A stretch of 64,000 nt of DNA from Brevibacterium marinum (GCF_011927955.1 NZ_JAATJN010000001.1:992001-1056000); one strand, 5' to 3'; shown: positions 41,999 through 51,124, counted from the first letter of the stretch. Made by a program: numbers and translations. The notes: generated from the letters alone by a model not told the origin.

Positions 41999-42784
41999 AT
42001 GAGATACCTCGTCGCTCTGATCATCGGCATCGGCGCCCTGTTCTGCGTCAACGCCTTCGCCGACCTCTTCTCGATGCCGCGCCCGTGGAATTCGCTGCTG
42101 ATGGGTGCCACCGTCGGCATCACAATGGTCGTCGTCCTCCTCATCTGGGAAGTCGTCAAGCCCAGCAACAAGGACGCAGCACCGGCGAAGCCGGCGATGA
42201 GCGAGGAGGAGCGGGCGAACGCGCGCGCCGAGCGTCGTGCCCGATTGGCCGCCGAGGCGGGTGTGAGTCTCGATGACAGCGACCGATCCGAGCCGGACGC
42301 AGCCTCTCAGGAGTCCGATGAGTCCTCGATCGAGGCGGAACCGACCGAGGTCGAAAGCGGGCAGGACGAGCGAGACGAGGCCGAGACGGCACAGGACGAG
42401 CGACGTGTTGACGAGGCTGCACAGGACGAGGACGGGGACACCGGTGTCGGCGCCGGCCCGGGAGAGTCGGAGACATCGGCACCGGATGAGGTCGACGAAG
42501 AGGCGACGGGATCATCCCTGGAGAGCCCTCCGACAGGAGAGCCCGGAGCGTCCGTGGGCTCGACGGAAGACGCGCCGCCCGAGCCCGACCCTGACTTCGA
42601 GTCCGCCCCTGGCTTCGAGTCCGACGGGAAATCCGCCGATGGTGACGGGTCGAGGCACGACGGCGAATCCGCCGAAGCAGACAAGGCGAGGGACGACCGC
42701 GAATCGACAGATGTTGACGAGTCGTCGGATGGCGACGATTCCGGAGACGAAACCGTCCCCGGGGGACCGGCCCCCAAGAGCTGA
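41999..42784 (+). CDS. Two-helix membrane protein with long acidic tail
   Basis: 261 aa. Two N-terminal helices (YLVALIIGIGALFCVNAFAD and LLMGATVGITMVVVLLIWEV), a basic helical patch (ERANARAERRARLAAEAGV) and then about 170 disordered residues made almost entirely of Asp, Glu, Ser, Gly, Pro and Ala. The N-terminal part resembles short actinobacterial membrane proteins of unknown function. The tail looks expandable and is not conserved-looking. Confidence 0.65.
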   Translation: MRYLVALIIGIGALFCVNAFADLFSMPRPWNSLLMGATVGITMVVVLLIWEVVKPSNKDAAPAKPAMSEEERANARAERRARLAAEAGVSLDDSDRSEPDAASQESDESSIEAEPTEVESGQDERDEAETAQDERRVDEAAQDEDGDTGVGAGPGESETSAPDEVDEEATGSSLESPPTGEPGASVGSTEDAPPEPDPDFESAPGFESDGKSADGDGSRHDGESAEADKARDDRESTDVDESSDGDDSGDETVPGGPAPKS

Positions 42785-42796
42785 ACTCGCGCGGCT

Positions 42797-43783
42797 TCAC
42801 TCCGTGTCTGAGTCTGATCCCATGTAGTGAGCGGCGAGGATCTCGAGCCCCTCTTCGATGCCGACCCGCGGCTTCCACCCGAGGACCTCGTGGGTGCGGC
42901 GCTGGTCGAACCAGTGGGCCGTGGAGAGCTGTTCGGCCAGGAACCTCGTCAGCGGAGGCTCATCATCGTGCTCGCCCAGGTCCCACACCTTCTCGACCAC
43001 CGACCCGGCGGCCAGCGCCGGACCCACGGGAACCCTCAGCCTCGGCACCTCGGCGCCGCCGGCGATCGCGATCCGCGACATGAGTTCGCCGATGGGGCGC
43101 GGCTGACCATTCGTCACCACCAGCGACTCGCCGTGCGTGACATCGACGGCGTCGACGGCGGCGGCGATGGCCTCGACCGCGTTGTCGACGAACAGGGCAT
43201 CGACGAGCGGGGCGCCCGACCCGAGAATCGGCATCCGACCCGCTCGGGCACGGTCGATGACGCGTTCGGTCAGCTGCGTGTCGCCCGGCCCCCACATGAG
43301 GTGCGGGCGCAGGACGAGGACCTTGAAGTCGACGGAATCCGCACCCAATGCGATGAGCTCGCCGGCCGCCTTCGTGCGTGCATACTCTCCGCGGGCCAGT
43401 TCGGGTGAGGCCGGGCCGGCACCCTCGCCGATGATCGAATCACCGGTGTGCGCCACCGAGGGCGAGGAGATGTGCACCATCCGCTGCACACCGGCGGCCA
43501 GAGCCGCATCGACGAGGGTGCGCGTGCCGCCGATGTTCACGGCCTCGAACTCACTGGGGTCGCCCATCATGGACACCTTCGCTGCCAAGTGCACGAGCGC
43601 CTCGGCGCCGGTGAGAGCCTCGCTGACACTCCTCGGATCGGTGACGGTGCCGATGACGTCGCGGGCACCGGCCACCTGCGAGGGGCGGCGCTGCAGCGTC
43701 GTGACCTCGTGGCCGTCTGCCACAAGCGCGCGGCCGACGGACGATCCCAGGAGCCCGGAGGCGCCGGTGACGGTGATCTTCAT
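42797..43783 (-). CDS. oleD: OleD: NAD(P)H-dependent 2-alkyl-3-ketoacid reductase
   Basis: 328 aa. Extended short-chain dehydrogenase: GASGLLGSSVGRAL nucleotide loop at the N-terminus, LVHLAAKVSMM, and catalytic YARTKAAGE. In olefin synthesis OleD reduces the 2-alkyl-3-ketoacid made by OleA to the beta-hydroxy acid. The assignment to OleD, over other 3-beta-hydroxysteroid dehydrogenase-like enzymes, rests on its place directly after oleA and oleBC. GGAGTCCC before ATG 43783; 24 bases after the oleBC stop. Confidence 0.85.
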   Translation of the reverse strand: MKITVTGASGLLGSSVGRALVADGHEVTTLQRRPSQVAGARDVIGTVTDPRSVSEALTGAEALVHLAAKVSMMGDPSEFEAVNIGGTRTLVDAALAAGVQRMVHISSPSVAHTGDSIIGEGAGPASPELARGEYARTKAAGELIALGADSVDFKVLVLRPHLMWGPGDTQLTERVIDRARAGRMPILGSGAPLVDALFVDNAVEAIAAAVDAVDVTHGESLVVTNGQPRPIGELMSRIAIAGGAEVPRLRVPVGPALAAGSVVEKVWDLGEHDDEPPLTRFLAEQLSTAHWFDQRRTHEVLGWKPRVGIEEGLEILAAHYMGSDSDTE

Positions 43784-43807
43784 TGGGACTCCTCAGACAG
43801 ACGAGAT

Positions 43808-46651
43808 TCAGACCTTGGTGCGCACCGAGCCGCCGGCCAGGACATGATCGGCCCAAGCCGCCAGACGGGATCGGTCGATCTTCGAATTGTGGCGGATGTC
43901 GGTCGGGAACGTGGGCGCGACGAGGACCGCGGTGAGATCATGACCGACGACCTCGGCGACCCGGTCCCGCAGCCTCGCCGTCAGATCCAGCGGTGCCAGA
44001 CCGGGGGAGAGATCGGCCCCCTCGGCATCGAGGACGGCCACCAGCGATTGGGTGCCGGCCGGACCGATGCCGACGATCGAGCTGCGGCTGACCTGCGCGT
44101 CGGAATCGACGATCGCCTCGAGGCCGCCGGGGCCCACCGGTCCGCGCGGCGTCGTGACCACATGCTGCAGGCGGCCTTCGAGCCACACCCGGCCCTCGGC
44201 GTCGATGTGGCCGACGTCGTTCGTCCGGTGCCAGGCTCGACCGTCGAGATGATCATGGGCCGAGGCTGCGGTGGTGGCCCAGAGGTTGTCATAACCGGAC
44301 TTGATGTGGGCGGCGCTGACGACGAATTCGCTCAAGCGGCCCTGTGCCTCGGCCCCCTGTTCCAAGGTAGCCGCGGACGAGCCCGAGGCGTCGACGGGGG
44401 CCAGGGCCAGTTCGACGCCGTCGATGGGCCGCCCCACGCACACGCCGAGGTTGGGCGTGGCCTCGGCCGCGGTCACTCCGGCACGGTCGATGTCGGTGAG
44501 CAGCAGCCCCTCGGTCATGCCGTAGGGCGAATGGATGCTCGCATTCGGGAACACCTCGGCGATGGCATCCATCAGCTCCAGCGGCACGGGTGCACCTGCG
44601 GAGAGCACGAGTTCGACCCGGGCGCACGCGGCCTTCTGCTCCTTGTTCAGGTCAGAGGCGGTGGCCGCGACATTCTTGTACGCGGCGGGCGAGGCGAAGA
44701 CCATCGTGGCGTGGCCGGCGATGATCGCATCGGAGATCGCGCCGGCCGTGAGCGTCTTCGGCTTCGTCACGGACATGTCCGGAGTCACCGAGGTGGCCCC
44801 GATGGCCGGTCCCAGGAGGGCGAACGGCGGGAACCCGGCGACGAGGCCGGTGCCCTCTTTGACATCGAAGACCCTGGTCAGCACCGCAGCCAAGGCGGAG
44901 ATGTTGCCGTGGGTGTAGCGCACGCCCTTGGCCGGTCCCGTCGACCCGGAGGTGAAGAGGATCGCCGCATCGTCGGTGGCCGCCGGGGTGGGCAGCTGTG
45001 CGTGGTGCGTGGTGCGCGACAGCGCCGTCAGGCTGGTGTCGACCTTGAGCAGTTTGGCCTGCACCGAACCCAGCGGGGACACGGAGATGCGTCGGCCCGG
45101 CCAGTTGAAGGCTCGGGCCAGACCGAGTCCGGGCAGTTCCCCGATGATCCAGGCCGGATCCGCCGAGGTGGTCGCCCGCGTCATGCCCTTCGGCCCGAGT
45201 CCGGCGTCGGCGACGACCGCGACCGCGCCGATCTTCAGGCAGGCGTAGAGGGCGGCGGTGAGGTTATTGCCCGGCGGAACGAGCATGGAGACCCGATCGC
45301 CGGGACGCACACCGAGTTCGAGCAGGCCGCCCGCGATGCTCGTCGATACGTGCCAGAGATGACGCCAGGTGATCTGCTGGGCCGGGTTCTGCGAGAAATC
45401 CACCGAGGCGACGGTCTCGTCATCGCGGCGAGCGTCGAGGATCGCAGTCACCCCTCGCGCAGGAGGTGCGGCTGTCGCGTCCTCAGCGGCTGCGTTCTCA
45501 GCGGCTGCGTTCTCGCCGGATGTGTCCGCAGCGGCTGCGTTCTCGCCGGATGTGTCCGCAGGGTTCGCTCCAGCTCCGTCGGTGGGGAACGCTCCGTCGG
45601 TGGGGAACCGGGCCTCGAGCCAGTCGGTGACGACGCCGGCGACATCATAGTCCTCGCTGACCAGGTGCGAACCCAGTTCGAAGCGGTGCACATCGGCTTG
45701 GGGCAGGCGCTGGCGCAGATCCCGCAGATAGCGTTCGAGGAAGACCGGGTCCTTGGGCCCCCACACGAGGAGGGCAGGGGCGTCGAAGGCCGCGATGTCG
45801 GCGCCGATGCGCTGCAGCTCCGAGAAGGACGGATGGTTCTCATCGACGGGGATGTCGGCGACGAATCCGCCGATCCCATGGCGTCGGGAAGCATTCTCAT
45901 AGGGGGAGCGGAAGGCGTCCTTGATCGCGGGATCGAGATCGCCGAGGCTCATCGTCACCCGCAGGAACCCGTCTGTGGCGACGGTCGCCGTGGGCAGAAT
46001 CGGTCCTGCCAGCGTGGCCCGCAGAGGTGCCGGGATCGGCGCATCCTCGGGCTGGTGGACGGCCGTGTTGAGGCTGATCGCGGCCGAGACGAAATCGGTG
46101 TTGCGTGCCGCCCAGCCCAGGGACAGGACTCCGCCCCAGTCGTGACCGATCGTCACGACCGGGTGCTCGACGTTCGCCGGCCCGTCGTGCCCGGTGGTCT
46201 CAGCGCCGACGGCAGCGTCGCGGGCGGCGGCACTGCCTGCCACCTCGGCGAGAAGAGGCGTGACGACGGCGTCGAAGTCGTCGATGCGCTGGGACATGCG
46301 GCGCACCTCGGCGCCGTGGGGAGTCGGCAGCGACTCATGGTCAAGCCGCTCGGAGAAGCCCATGTCGAGGTGGTCGGGGGCGATGAGGCGCCACACGCGC
46401 CCCCCGGATCGGGCGGCGTCCACGGTCGCTCGGGCCAGGTGCCGCCACAGGTAGGACCAGGTGGGGTTGCCGTGCAGGGCGAGGATCGTGCCGCTGGGCT
46501 CGAGCCCTTCGGCGCGCAGCACCTCGAGGGTGTCGAGGACGTGGAAGGAGCGTGGTCCTTCGGGTGTCGTGGCCTCGACGATTCGGGACCAAGCGGGGTC
46601 CCACTCGGGCAGCTTCGGGGGAGCTTGAGCCGGCCGTGCAGGAAATCTCAT
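43808..46651 (-). CDS. oleBC: OleBC fusion: beta-lactone decarboxylase plus beta-lactone synthetase
   Basis: 947 aa. Residues about 1-345 are an alpha/beta hydrolase of the haloalkane dehalogenase group with nucleophile Asp in TIGHDWGG and base in FELGSHLVSED (OleB, decarboxylates the beta-lactone to the cis-olefin). Residues about 400-947 are an ANL ligase-like domain with FTSGSTGPAKGVRY, YGMTEGLLLTDID, DVGHIDAEGRVWLEGR and HNSKIDRSRL (OleC, closes the beta-lactone using ATP). A repetitive Ala/Asn/Asp/Thr linker joins them. The fused form is known from actinobacteria. ATG 46651 is seven bases after the oleA stop with GAGG between. Confidence 0.92.
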   Translation of the reverse strand: MRFPARPAQAPPKLPEWDPAWSRIVEATTPEGPRSFHVLDTLEVLRAEGLEPSGTILALHGNPTWSYLWRHLARATVDAARSGGRVWRLIAPDHLDMGFSERLDHESLPTPHGAEVRRMSQRIDDFDAVVTPLLAEVAGSAAARDAAVGAETTGHDGPANVEHPVVTIGHDWGGVLSLGWAARNTDFVSAAISLNTAVHQPEDAPIPAPLRATLAGPILPTATVATDGFLRVTMSLGDLDPAIKDAFRSPYENASRRHGIGGFVADIPVDENHPSFSELQRIGADIAAFDAPALLVWGPKDPVFLERYLRDLRQRLPQADVHRFELGSHLVSEDYDVAGVVTDWLEARFPTDGAFPTDGAGANPADTSGENAAAADTSGENAAAENAAAEDATAAPPARGVTAILDARRDDETVASVDFSQNPAQQITWRHLWHVSTSIAGGLLELGVRPGDRVSMLVPPGNNLTAALYACLKIGAVAVVADAGLGPKGMTRATTSADPAWIIGELPGLGLARAFNWPGRRISVSPLGSVQAKLLKVDTSLTALSRTTHHAQLPTPAATDDAAILFTSGSTGPAKGVRYTHGNISALAAVLTRVFDVKEGTGLVAGFPPFALLGPAIGATSVTPDMSVTKPKTLTAGAISDAIIAGHATMVFASPAAYKNVAATASDLNKEQKAACARVELVLSAGAPVPLELMDAIAEVFPNASIHSPYGMTEGLLLTDIDRAGVTAAEATPNLGVCVGRPIDGVELALAPVDASGSSAATLEQGAEAQGRLSEFVVSAAHIKSGYDNLWATTAASAHDHLDGRAWHRTNDVGHIDAEGRVWLEGRLQHVVTTPRGPVGPGGLEAIVDSDAQVSRSSIVGIGPAGTQSLVAVLDAEGADLSPGLAPLDLTARLRDRVAEVVGHDLTAVLVAPTFPTDIRHNSKIDRSRLAAWADHVLAGGSVRTKV
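45486..45608 (-). repeat. In-frame tandem repeats in the OleB-OleC linker
   Basis: A 15-base unit (GCGGCTGCGTTCTCA, 45486-45500), a 30-base unit twice (45501-45530, 45531-45560) and an 18-base unit twice (GCTCCGTCGGTGGGGAAC, 45573-45590 and 45591-45608). All are multiples of three, encoding repeated ADTSGENAA and TDGAFP segments. Confidence 0.85.
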
Positions 46652-46658
46652 TGAACCT

Positions 46659-47687
46659 CTACCACTCGATTTCGGTCATTGCGGTGTTGAGTCCCGACCC
46701 GACTCCCATGCACAGGATGCGGTCGCCGGGGTTGAGGCTCGACGCCTCGCGGGCGAGCGTGATCGGCAGGGAAGCCGGTCCCACATTGCCCAGCTCAGGG
46801 TAGGTGACCGGAATCCGATCGGGATCGAGGTTCGCGGCCTTCGTGATCGAATTCACGTGCACGTCGGAGACCTGGTGCATGACATAGCGATCCATCTCGC
46901 GCCAGTTCCACCCGTCCTCGTGGGCCTCCTCCCACGCTGCGACGACGAGTTCCATGCCACCGGCGAGCAGGCCCTTGGTGTCGGTGAACATGCCGTTGTG
47001 ATCACCGACGCACAATTCGTGGTGCTGGGTTGCGGCGCGGGTGATGCCGCCGAGGACGCGGTGACCGGCCGGATGCTTGTCGGCCGGGCCCAGGACGGCG
47101 GCGGAGGCGCCGGATCCCAGCGTCAGGGAGGCGAATTCGTTGAGGTACTCCTCGCGGCTGATGCCCGGGCGGGTCAGTCGGCGCAGTGTGGCCTCTTGGA
47201 CTCGGGAGGCGTCCTCGCCGGCGACGATGAGAGCGTACTCGATCTGGCCGGCGTCGATCATGTTCGCGGCCAGGGTCATGCCGTTGACGAACCCCAGGCA
47301 GGCGTTGGCGATGTCGAAGTTCATCGCCTGCGGCCCCAGTCCGATGCCTGCGTGAACACCGACGGCCACCGAGGGTTCGAGATGCTCACGGGTGACCGAG
47401 GTGTTGATCATCAGGCCGATCGAGTCGGGAGAGACACCCGACTCGGCGAGGACCTTCTTGCCTGCGGTGATCGCCCCGTCGGCGAAATGGCTCGGGTTGT
47501 CCCAGTTGCGGCGTGCGTCGACACCGGCGACGCGCTGCAGGAGCCCGGTCGGCAGGTTCAGGGTGGACAGGGTATCGGCGAGACGCTCGTCGAATTCTTG
47601 TGAGGTCACTTCGTGCGGGGCGACGGTCTCGGTCAGGCCGAGAAGCGCCACGTTCGAGTGCCGGAAAGTTGCGTTGCCATTCGCCAA
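46659..47687 (-). CDS. oleA: OleA: acyl-CoA head-to-head condensing thiolase
   Basis: 342 aa, FabH-like thiolase fold. Active-site C130 in DIANACLGF, His in YVMHQVSDVH, Asn in ELGNVGPAS, and Glu104 in TREHLEPS, the position of the OleA-specific glutamate that acts as base in non-decarboxylative Claisen condensation. It joins two fatty acyl-CoAs into a 2-alkyl-3-ketoacid. The start appears to be TTG 47687 (GGGATGAG upstream); no ATG or GTG fits the conserved beginning. First gene of the ole operon. TATAAG (47791 to 47786) is a likely -10. Confidence 0.9.
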   Translation of the reverse strand: MANGNATFRHSNVALLGLTETVAPHEVTSQEFDERLADTLSTLNLPTGLLQRVAGVDARRNWDNPSHFADGAITAGKKVLAESGVSPDSIGLMINTSVTREHLEPSVAVGVHAGIGLGPQAMNFDIANACLGFVNGMTLAANMIDAGQIEYALIVAGEDASRVQEATLRRLTRPGISREEYLNEFASLTLGSGASAAVLGPADKHPAGHRVLGGITRAATQHHELCVGDHNGMFTDTKGLLAGGMELVVAAWEEAHEDGWNWREMDRYVMHQVSDVHVNSITKAANLDPDRIPVTYPELGNVGPASLPITLAREASSLNPGDRILCMGVGSGLNTAMTEIEW

Positions 47688-47812
47688 TTGAGGTTCTCAT
47701 CCCTTTGCGGGTCGTTCGTCGTCGTCTGCTGAGGCCGATGCGGCGCGCCGTGAGGCGCGGCACGCCGGGGAAGTCCGGAGACTATCTTATATCCCTGAGG
47801 CTGAGATGTTCC

Positions 47813-48904
47813 TCAGCGTGTGAACCAGGTGAATCCGTCGTAGAGCATTCCGGTCGCGCACAGGACCGCGATTGCGGCCAGAATGATCGAAGTCACCGTA
47901 TGCGAGACCTTCGAGGATTGGAACCGAACGGCCCGCGAATGGGACATAGGGCGGTCGGTGATGAAGCGCCCGAACTGGACGAAGATGCGCCAGTCCATGA
48001 CGTCGATGAGCGACTTCGCCGCGAGGGTGAAGACGATGATGCAGCCGATCGCCATGAAGAGGAAGAAGACGAAGCCCATGAAGCCGAATTCGCGGAAGAA
48101 GTCGACGACACGATCGGCGATGGCGGTGGCGAAGCCTGTGAATCCCTCGCTGAAGGGCAGCGCATCGAAGGAGCTCGTGATGTGGCCCAGACTGTAGCCG
48201 TCGCGTTCGGTGCGTTCCGCGCCGATGAACATGGTGAGTGCGGCGGCCAGAGCGACGAGGAGGTTGATGATCGAGATCGTCGAATTGTCCGGCCAGAAGT
48301 CCAGGGACTTCAACGTGTACGTCGAGGCCAGTGCCACGCAGATGATCGCACCCGCGAGGGCGCCGACAGTCGCCGGGAGGAGGAGGTTGTTGAAGAACAC
48401 GAACGCGACGACGGCGATGAGGACGGCCCCGAAGATATAGGTGAATACCGCCAGCGTGTCACCGTTCGAAGACGTGGCCGCGCGCCGATTCGCCTCGATC
48501 ATCTGCCCCGACTGGCCGATGTTGTTCCGCAACTCTGCCTTCGTGGCCCGCTGATCGGCATCGGACCCGGCTGCCGACATCACCCGGGTCTCGTCCTCGC
48601 TCATGCCGTAGACGCGTTCGGGCCGGCCGTGAGCCCGAGTCGGCTGCTCATAGGCGCGCGTGGGCTGCTCGTAATAGCCCGCTCCCGGCTGTTCGGCCCC
48701 GCCGTAGCCGTGCTGGCCGTATCCCTGCTGGGGGTAGCCGTACCCGTTGTGGCCATAGCCATTCTGCCCGGGTGCCGGTCCGCTCTGTGCTCGAGGCTGC
48801 GGTGCCGGCTGCCATCTGCCGATCCGAGAAGCGATGAGATAGATGATGAGGACGACGAGGGCTGCGAGGACTCCGATTGAGATGCTGGCGCCGATCTCGC
48901 TCAT
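47813..48904 (-). CDS. Multi-helix membrane protein with Tyr/Gly/Gln-rich region
   Basis: 363 aa. N-terminal helix (SISIGVLAALVVLIIYLIAS), a low-complexity segment about residues 35-90 (repeated GYGxxGYG and EQPTRA), then five membrane helices with large loops. One loop has DVMDWRIFVQFGRFITDRP. I do not recognise the family. The stop lies in the right arm of a weak hairpin CTGAGG/CCTCAG (47795-47816), upstream of oleA on the same strand. Confidence 0.65.
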   Translation of the reverse strand: MSEIGASISIGVLAALVVLIIYLIASRIGRWQPAPQPRAQSGPAPGQNGYGHNGYGYPQQGYGQHGYGGAEQPGAGYYEQPTRAYEQPTRAHGRPERVYGMSEDETRVMSAAGSDADQRATKAELRNNIGQSGQMIEANRRAATSSNGDTLAVFTYIFGAVLIAVVAFVFFNNLLLPATVGALAGAIICVALASTYTLKSLDFWPDNSTISIINLLVALAAALTMFIGAERTERDGYSLGHITSSFDALPFSEGFTGFATAIADRVVDFFREFGFMGFVFFLFMAIGCIIVFTLAAKSLIDVMDWRIFVQFGRFITDRPMSHSRAVRFQSSKVSHTVTSIILAAIAVLCATGMLYDGFTWFTR

Positions 48905-49243
48905 AAGTGGACTTCCTGGGAATGGACAACGGTGGTCGTGTGCTCAGTCTAAGAGGTTTGAGGCGGTAATCACGTTTGCGGACCGTCACAGGCCGGTTGG
49001 GCGAGTCCCCTTGCCGCTGCCGGTACACGTTGCCGTTGCCCGCACAAGGGAGGTGTCCCGCATAGGGGGAGGTGTCCCTATGGGTGAGGTGTCTCGCACA
49101 AGGGAGGCATCCCTATGGGTGAGGTGTCTCGCACAAGGGAGGTGTCCCGCACAGGGGGAGGTGTCTCGACTGTAGGGTGAGAACACGACCTTCCGCGACC
49201 TCCCGTGCAGTGAGGTCCGCCCAGCATTCGAAGGAGAATCGCG
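48905..49243. repeat. 339-base divergent intergenic region with a seven-unit tandem repeat (49041-49165)
   Basis: No gene. Units of 17-19 bases ending in GAGGTGTC (once GAGGCATC) run without spacers: 49041-49057, 49058-49076, 49077-49093, 49094-49111, 49112-49128, 49129-49146 and 49147-49165. Two types alternate: CGCACAAGGGAGGTGTC and CCTATGGGTGAGGTGTC. It precedes both the membrane protein gene (minus) and the SDR gene (plus), so the array may hold regulator sites. Promoters were not identified with confidence. Confidence 0.8.
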
Positions 49244-50047
49244 ATGAGCAACGCCCAGGCATTCACAACGGCGGCCATGCCCCTTGACCAGCAGATCGTC
49301 CTCGTGACCGGGGCCGGACGCGGCGTGGGATCATCCATCGCGAAGGCCTTCGCCCACGAGGAAGCCGCGCTCGTCATCAACTACCGCTATTCCGCGGAAT
49401 CCGCCGAAGAGCTCGCCGAGGCGGTCCGTGCTCGTGGAGGGCGCGCGGTTGCGATCGAAGCCGATGTCACCGACTCACGAGCCGTCGACGCAATGTTCGC
49501 GGCCGCCCACGCCGAATTCGGTGCCCCCGTGTCGACGGTGGTCAACAGCGCCCTCGTGGATTTCTCCTTCAACGGCGAGGAGCGGCAGCCGGCAGACGAG
49601 ATCGACTTCTCCGACTTCACGGATCAGTTCCGGGGCTCCGTCGGTGCCGCGCTCAATACGGTCCAGGCCGCGATGAGCGGGTTCCGCGAGATCGGATCCG
49701 GTCGGGTCATCAACATCGGGTCCAACCTGGTGCAGAACCCGGTCGTGCCGTATCACGACTACACCGCGGCGAAGTCGGCTCTGCTGTCGCTGACGAGGAC
49801 CTTCGCAAAGGACCTCGGGCCCTCCGGGGTGAGGGTGAACATGGTCTCCGGCGGCCTGCTGCGCACCACCGACGCCTCCTCGGCGACCCCCGAGGAGGTC
49901 TTCGACCAGATCGCTGCGCAGACCCCGTTGGGGCATGTGGCCACACCGGAGGAATTCGCCTCGGCGGTGGTGTTCTTCGCATCACCGGCCTCACGCGCAG
50001 TGACGGGCCAGAACCTCGTCGTCGACAACGGTCTGGTGATGGACTGA
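49244..50047 (+). CDS. Short-chain dehydrogenase/reductase, FabG-like
   Basis: 267 aa. Classical SDR: TGAGRGVGSSIAK cofactor loop, ADVTDS, NIGSN with the catalytic Ser, YTAAKSA with Tyr and Lys, and VRVNMVSGGLLRTTD. NNAG is replaced by NSAL. The basic residue after strand 2 (NYRYSAES) favours NADPH. AAGGAGAATCGCG supports ATG 49244. Substrate unknown; a 3-oxoacyl reductase role is the family default. Confidence 0.87.
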   Translation: MSNAQAFTTAAMPLDQQIVLVTGAGRGVGSSIAKAFAHEEAALVINYRYSAESAEELAEAVRARGGRAVAIEADVTDSRAVDAMFAAAHAEFGAPVSTVVNSALVDFSFNGEERQPADEIDFSDFTDQFRGSVGAALNTVQAAMSGFREIGSGRVINIGSNLVQNPVVPYHDYTAAKSALLSLTRTFAKDLGPSGVRVNMVSGGLLRTTDASSATPEEVFDQIAAQTPLGHVATPEEFASAVVFFASPASRAVTGQNLVVDNGLVMD

Positions 50048-50048
50048 C

Positions 50049-50065
50049 GGCGCGAGTGCCGCGCC
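50049..50065 (+). terminator. Short hairpin after the SDR gene
   Basis: GGCGCG-AGTGC-CGCGCC (50049-50065) begins two bases after the stop. Confidence 0.55.
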
Positions 50066-50136
50066 GGAGGCCCGAGGAGCGACCTCCCCGCCGGGCGGCG
50101 ATCTCCTCACCCCGAGAGGCGACCTTCCCGCTGGGC

Positions 50137-50153
50137 GGCGACTTCAGGGAGTC
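50137..50153. repeat. 17-base direct repeat, copy 1 (copy 2 at 51250-51266)
   Basis: GGCGACTTCAGGGAGTC occurs here, spanning the stop codon of the nuclease-like gene, and again at 51250-51266 beyond its 5' end, 1113 bases apart. Each copy can fold (GACT/AGTC). The two copies bracket the nuclease-like gene. Confidence 0.75.
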
Positions 50154-51124
50154 TGCGCTCGACGGCGCGGTCGTCTTCCGCCAATGTGGTTCTTGATGGT
50201 GACGAACATGTCGTTGCGAAACAGGTCTGCCCAAACCACGTTGAACACCGTGAATCCGGCGTTGGTCAATCGCATGTGTCGAGCGTGGTTGTCCTTGCTT
50301 GCTCGATCCGGCCCATTCTCATTGAGGTAGTACTTTCCCAAGCCGTGGAATTCGACGATCAGGGGAAGCGACTCGTGCTTGAAATCGCATCGGCCGAGAA
50401 ATTTTCCGGTGCGATCGTGCACCGTCACCTGTGGGAGCATCCCGCCGATCGAGAACCGGTGAAACTTCACTGCACAGAGCGACTCGCCCTGCGATTCGTG
50501 AAGCGGACTCGAGAGGTCGATGGCCCGCCGCGCATTTCTGCAGCCTCGGCGACGGTCGCCCACCTGGTCGAGAAGCTCAAACGTGTCGATGCGCCCGCGT
50601 CGGCGGGCTTCGGAGATCATCGGAACCGATATCTCCAGCGGGTAGTCGTGGGCGATGTCGGAAAGTGTGCGAGACAGATCGGTGACGGCGAAGTCGCCGA
50701 CGATCGTCCTGTCTTTCGGGGGAACAGTGCGGTCATAGATACGCAACGTTGGAAAATTCTCGTGGTAGCCGGTGCGGATGATCTCGGCCTGATCAGTCGC
50801 TGGGAACGGTGGCTGAACGCCGTGGATCAAGGCGGCAGAGATGTGGGAGTAGACGTCGCCGGTACGGAGTTCGTGCAGTCTCGAGCGGATGAGCGGCTTG
50901 AGGTTCTCGATCTGATCTCGGATGTCGCCGAAGGTCTGGGAATAGGTGATCGGCTCGGCGGCGTCGGCGGAGTGCAGGATCGCATGTTCGGGTGAGCTGC
51001 AAGGGTGGGCCACGGCGTAGTGCCCACGCCGTACCTTCTGCAGGCAACATTGTTGAGCTTGGTGGATGTCGCTATCGGTCAAGCCGAACCTGAGCAGGTC
51101 CTGCTTCATGTAAACCTGAACCAT
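50144..51124 (-). CDS. AbiEi/DUF559-type protein: HTH plus nuclease-like fold
   Basis: 326 aa. N-terminal winged-helix segment of the AbiEi antitoxin type (LTDSDIHQAQQCCLQKVRRGHYAV), a middle helical domain, and a C-terminal region like DUF559/Vsr endonucleases: GESLCAV, RCDFKHESLPLIVEFHG and a final VFNVVWADLF, giving an E..D..E/K-type acidic set. Such actinobacterial proteins are linked to phage defence or toxin-antitoxin modules, but the activity is unproven. No separate toxin gene adjoins. Codon use is less GC-biased than its neighbours and the upstream region is AT-rich. ATG 51124 or ATG 51109 may start. Confidence 0.7.
   Translation of the reverse strand: MVQVYMKQDLLRFGLTDSDIHQAQQCCLQKVRRGHYAVAHPCSSPEHAILHSADAAEPITYSQTFGDIRDQIENLKPLIRSRLHELRTGDVYSHISAALIHGVQPPFPATDQAEIIRTGYHENFPTLRIYDRTVPPKDRTIVGDFAVTDLSRTLSDIAHDYPLEISVPMISEARRRGRIDTFELLDQVGDRRRGCRNARRAIDLSSPLHESQGESLCAVKFHRFSIGGMLPQVTVHDRTGKFLGRCDFKHESLPLIVEFHGLGKYYLNENGPDRASKDNHARHMRLTNAGFTVFNVVWADLFRNDMFVTIKNHIGGRRPRRRAQTP

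Noticed and set aside
43448-46654. Open frame of about 1070 codons on the plus strand opposite oleBC
   Set aside because: It is a mirror of GC-rich codon use; its product is low-complexity Arg/Gly/Asp with no fold, while the opposite strand encodes intact OleB and OleC motifs.
49041-49165. CRISPR array
   Set aside because: Units are contiguous without unique spacers and vary from 17 to 19 bases; no cas genes are in the window.
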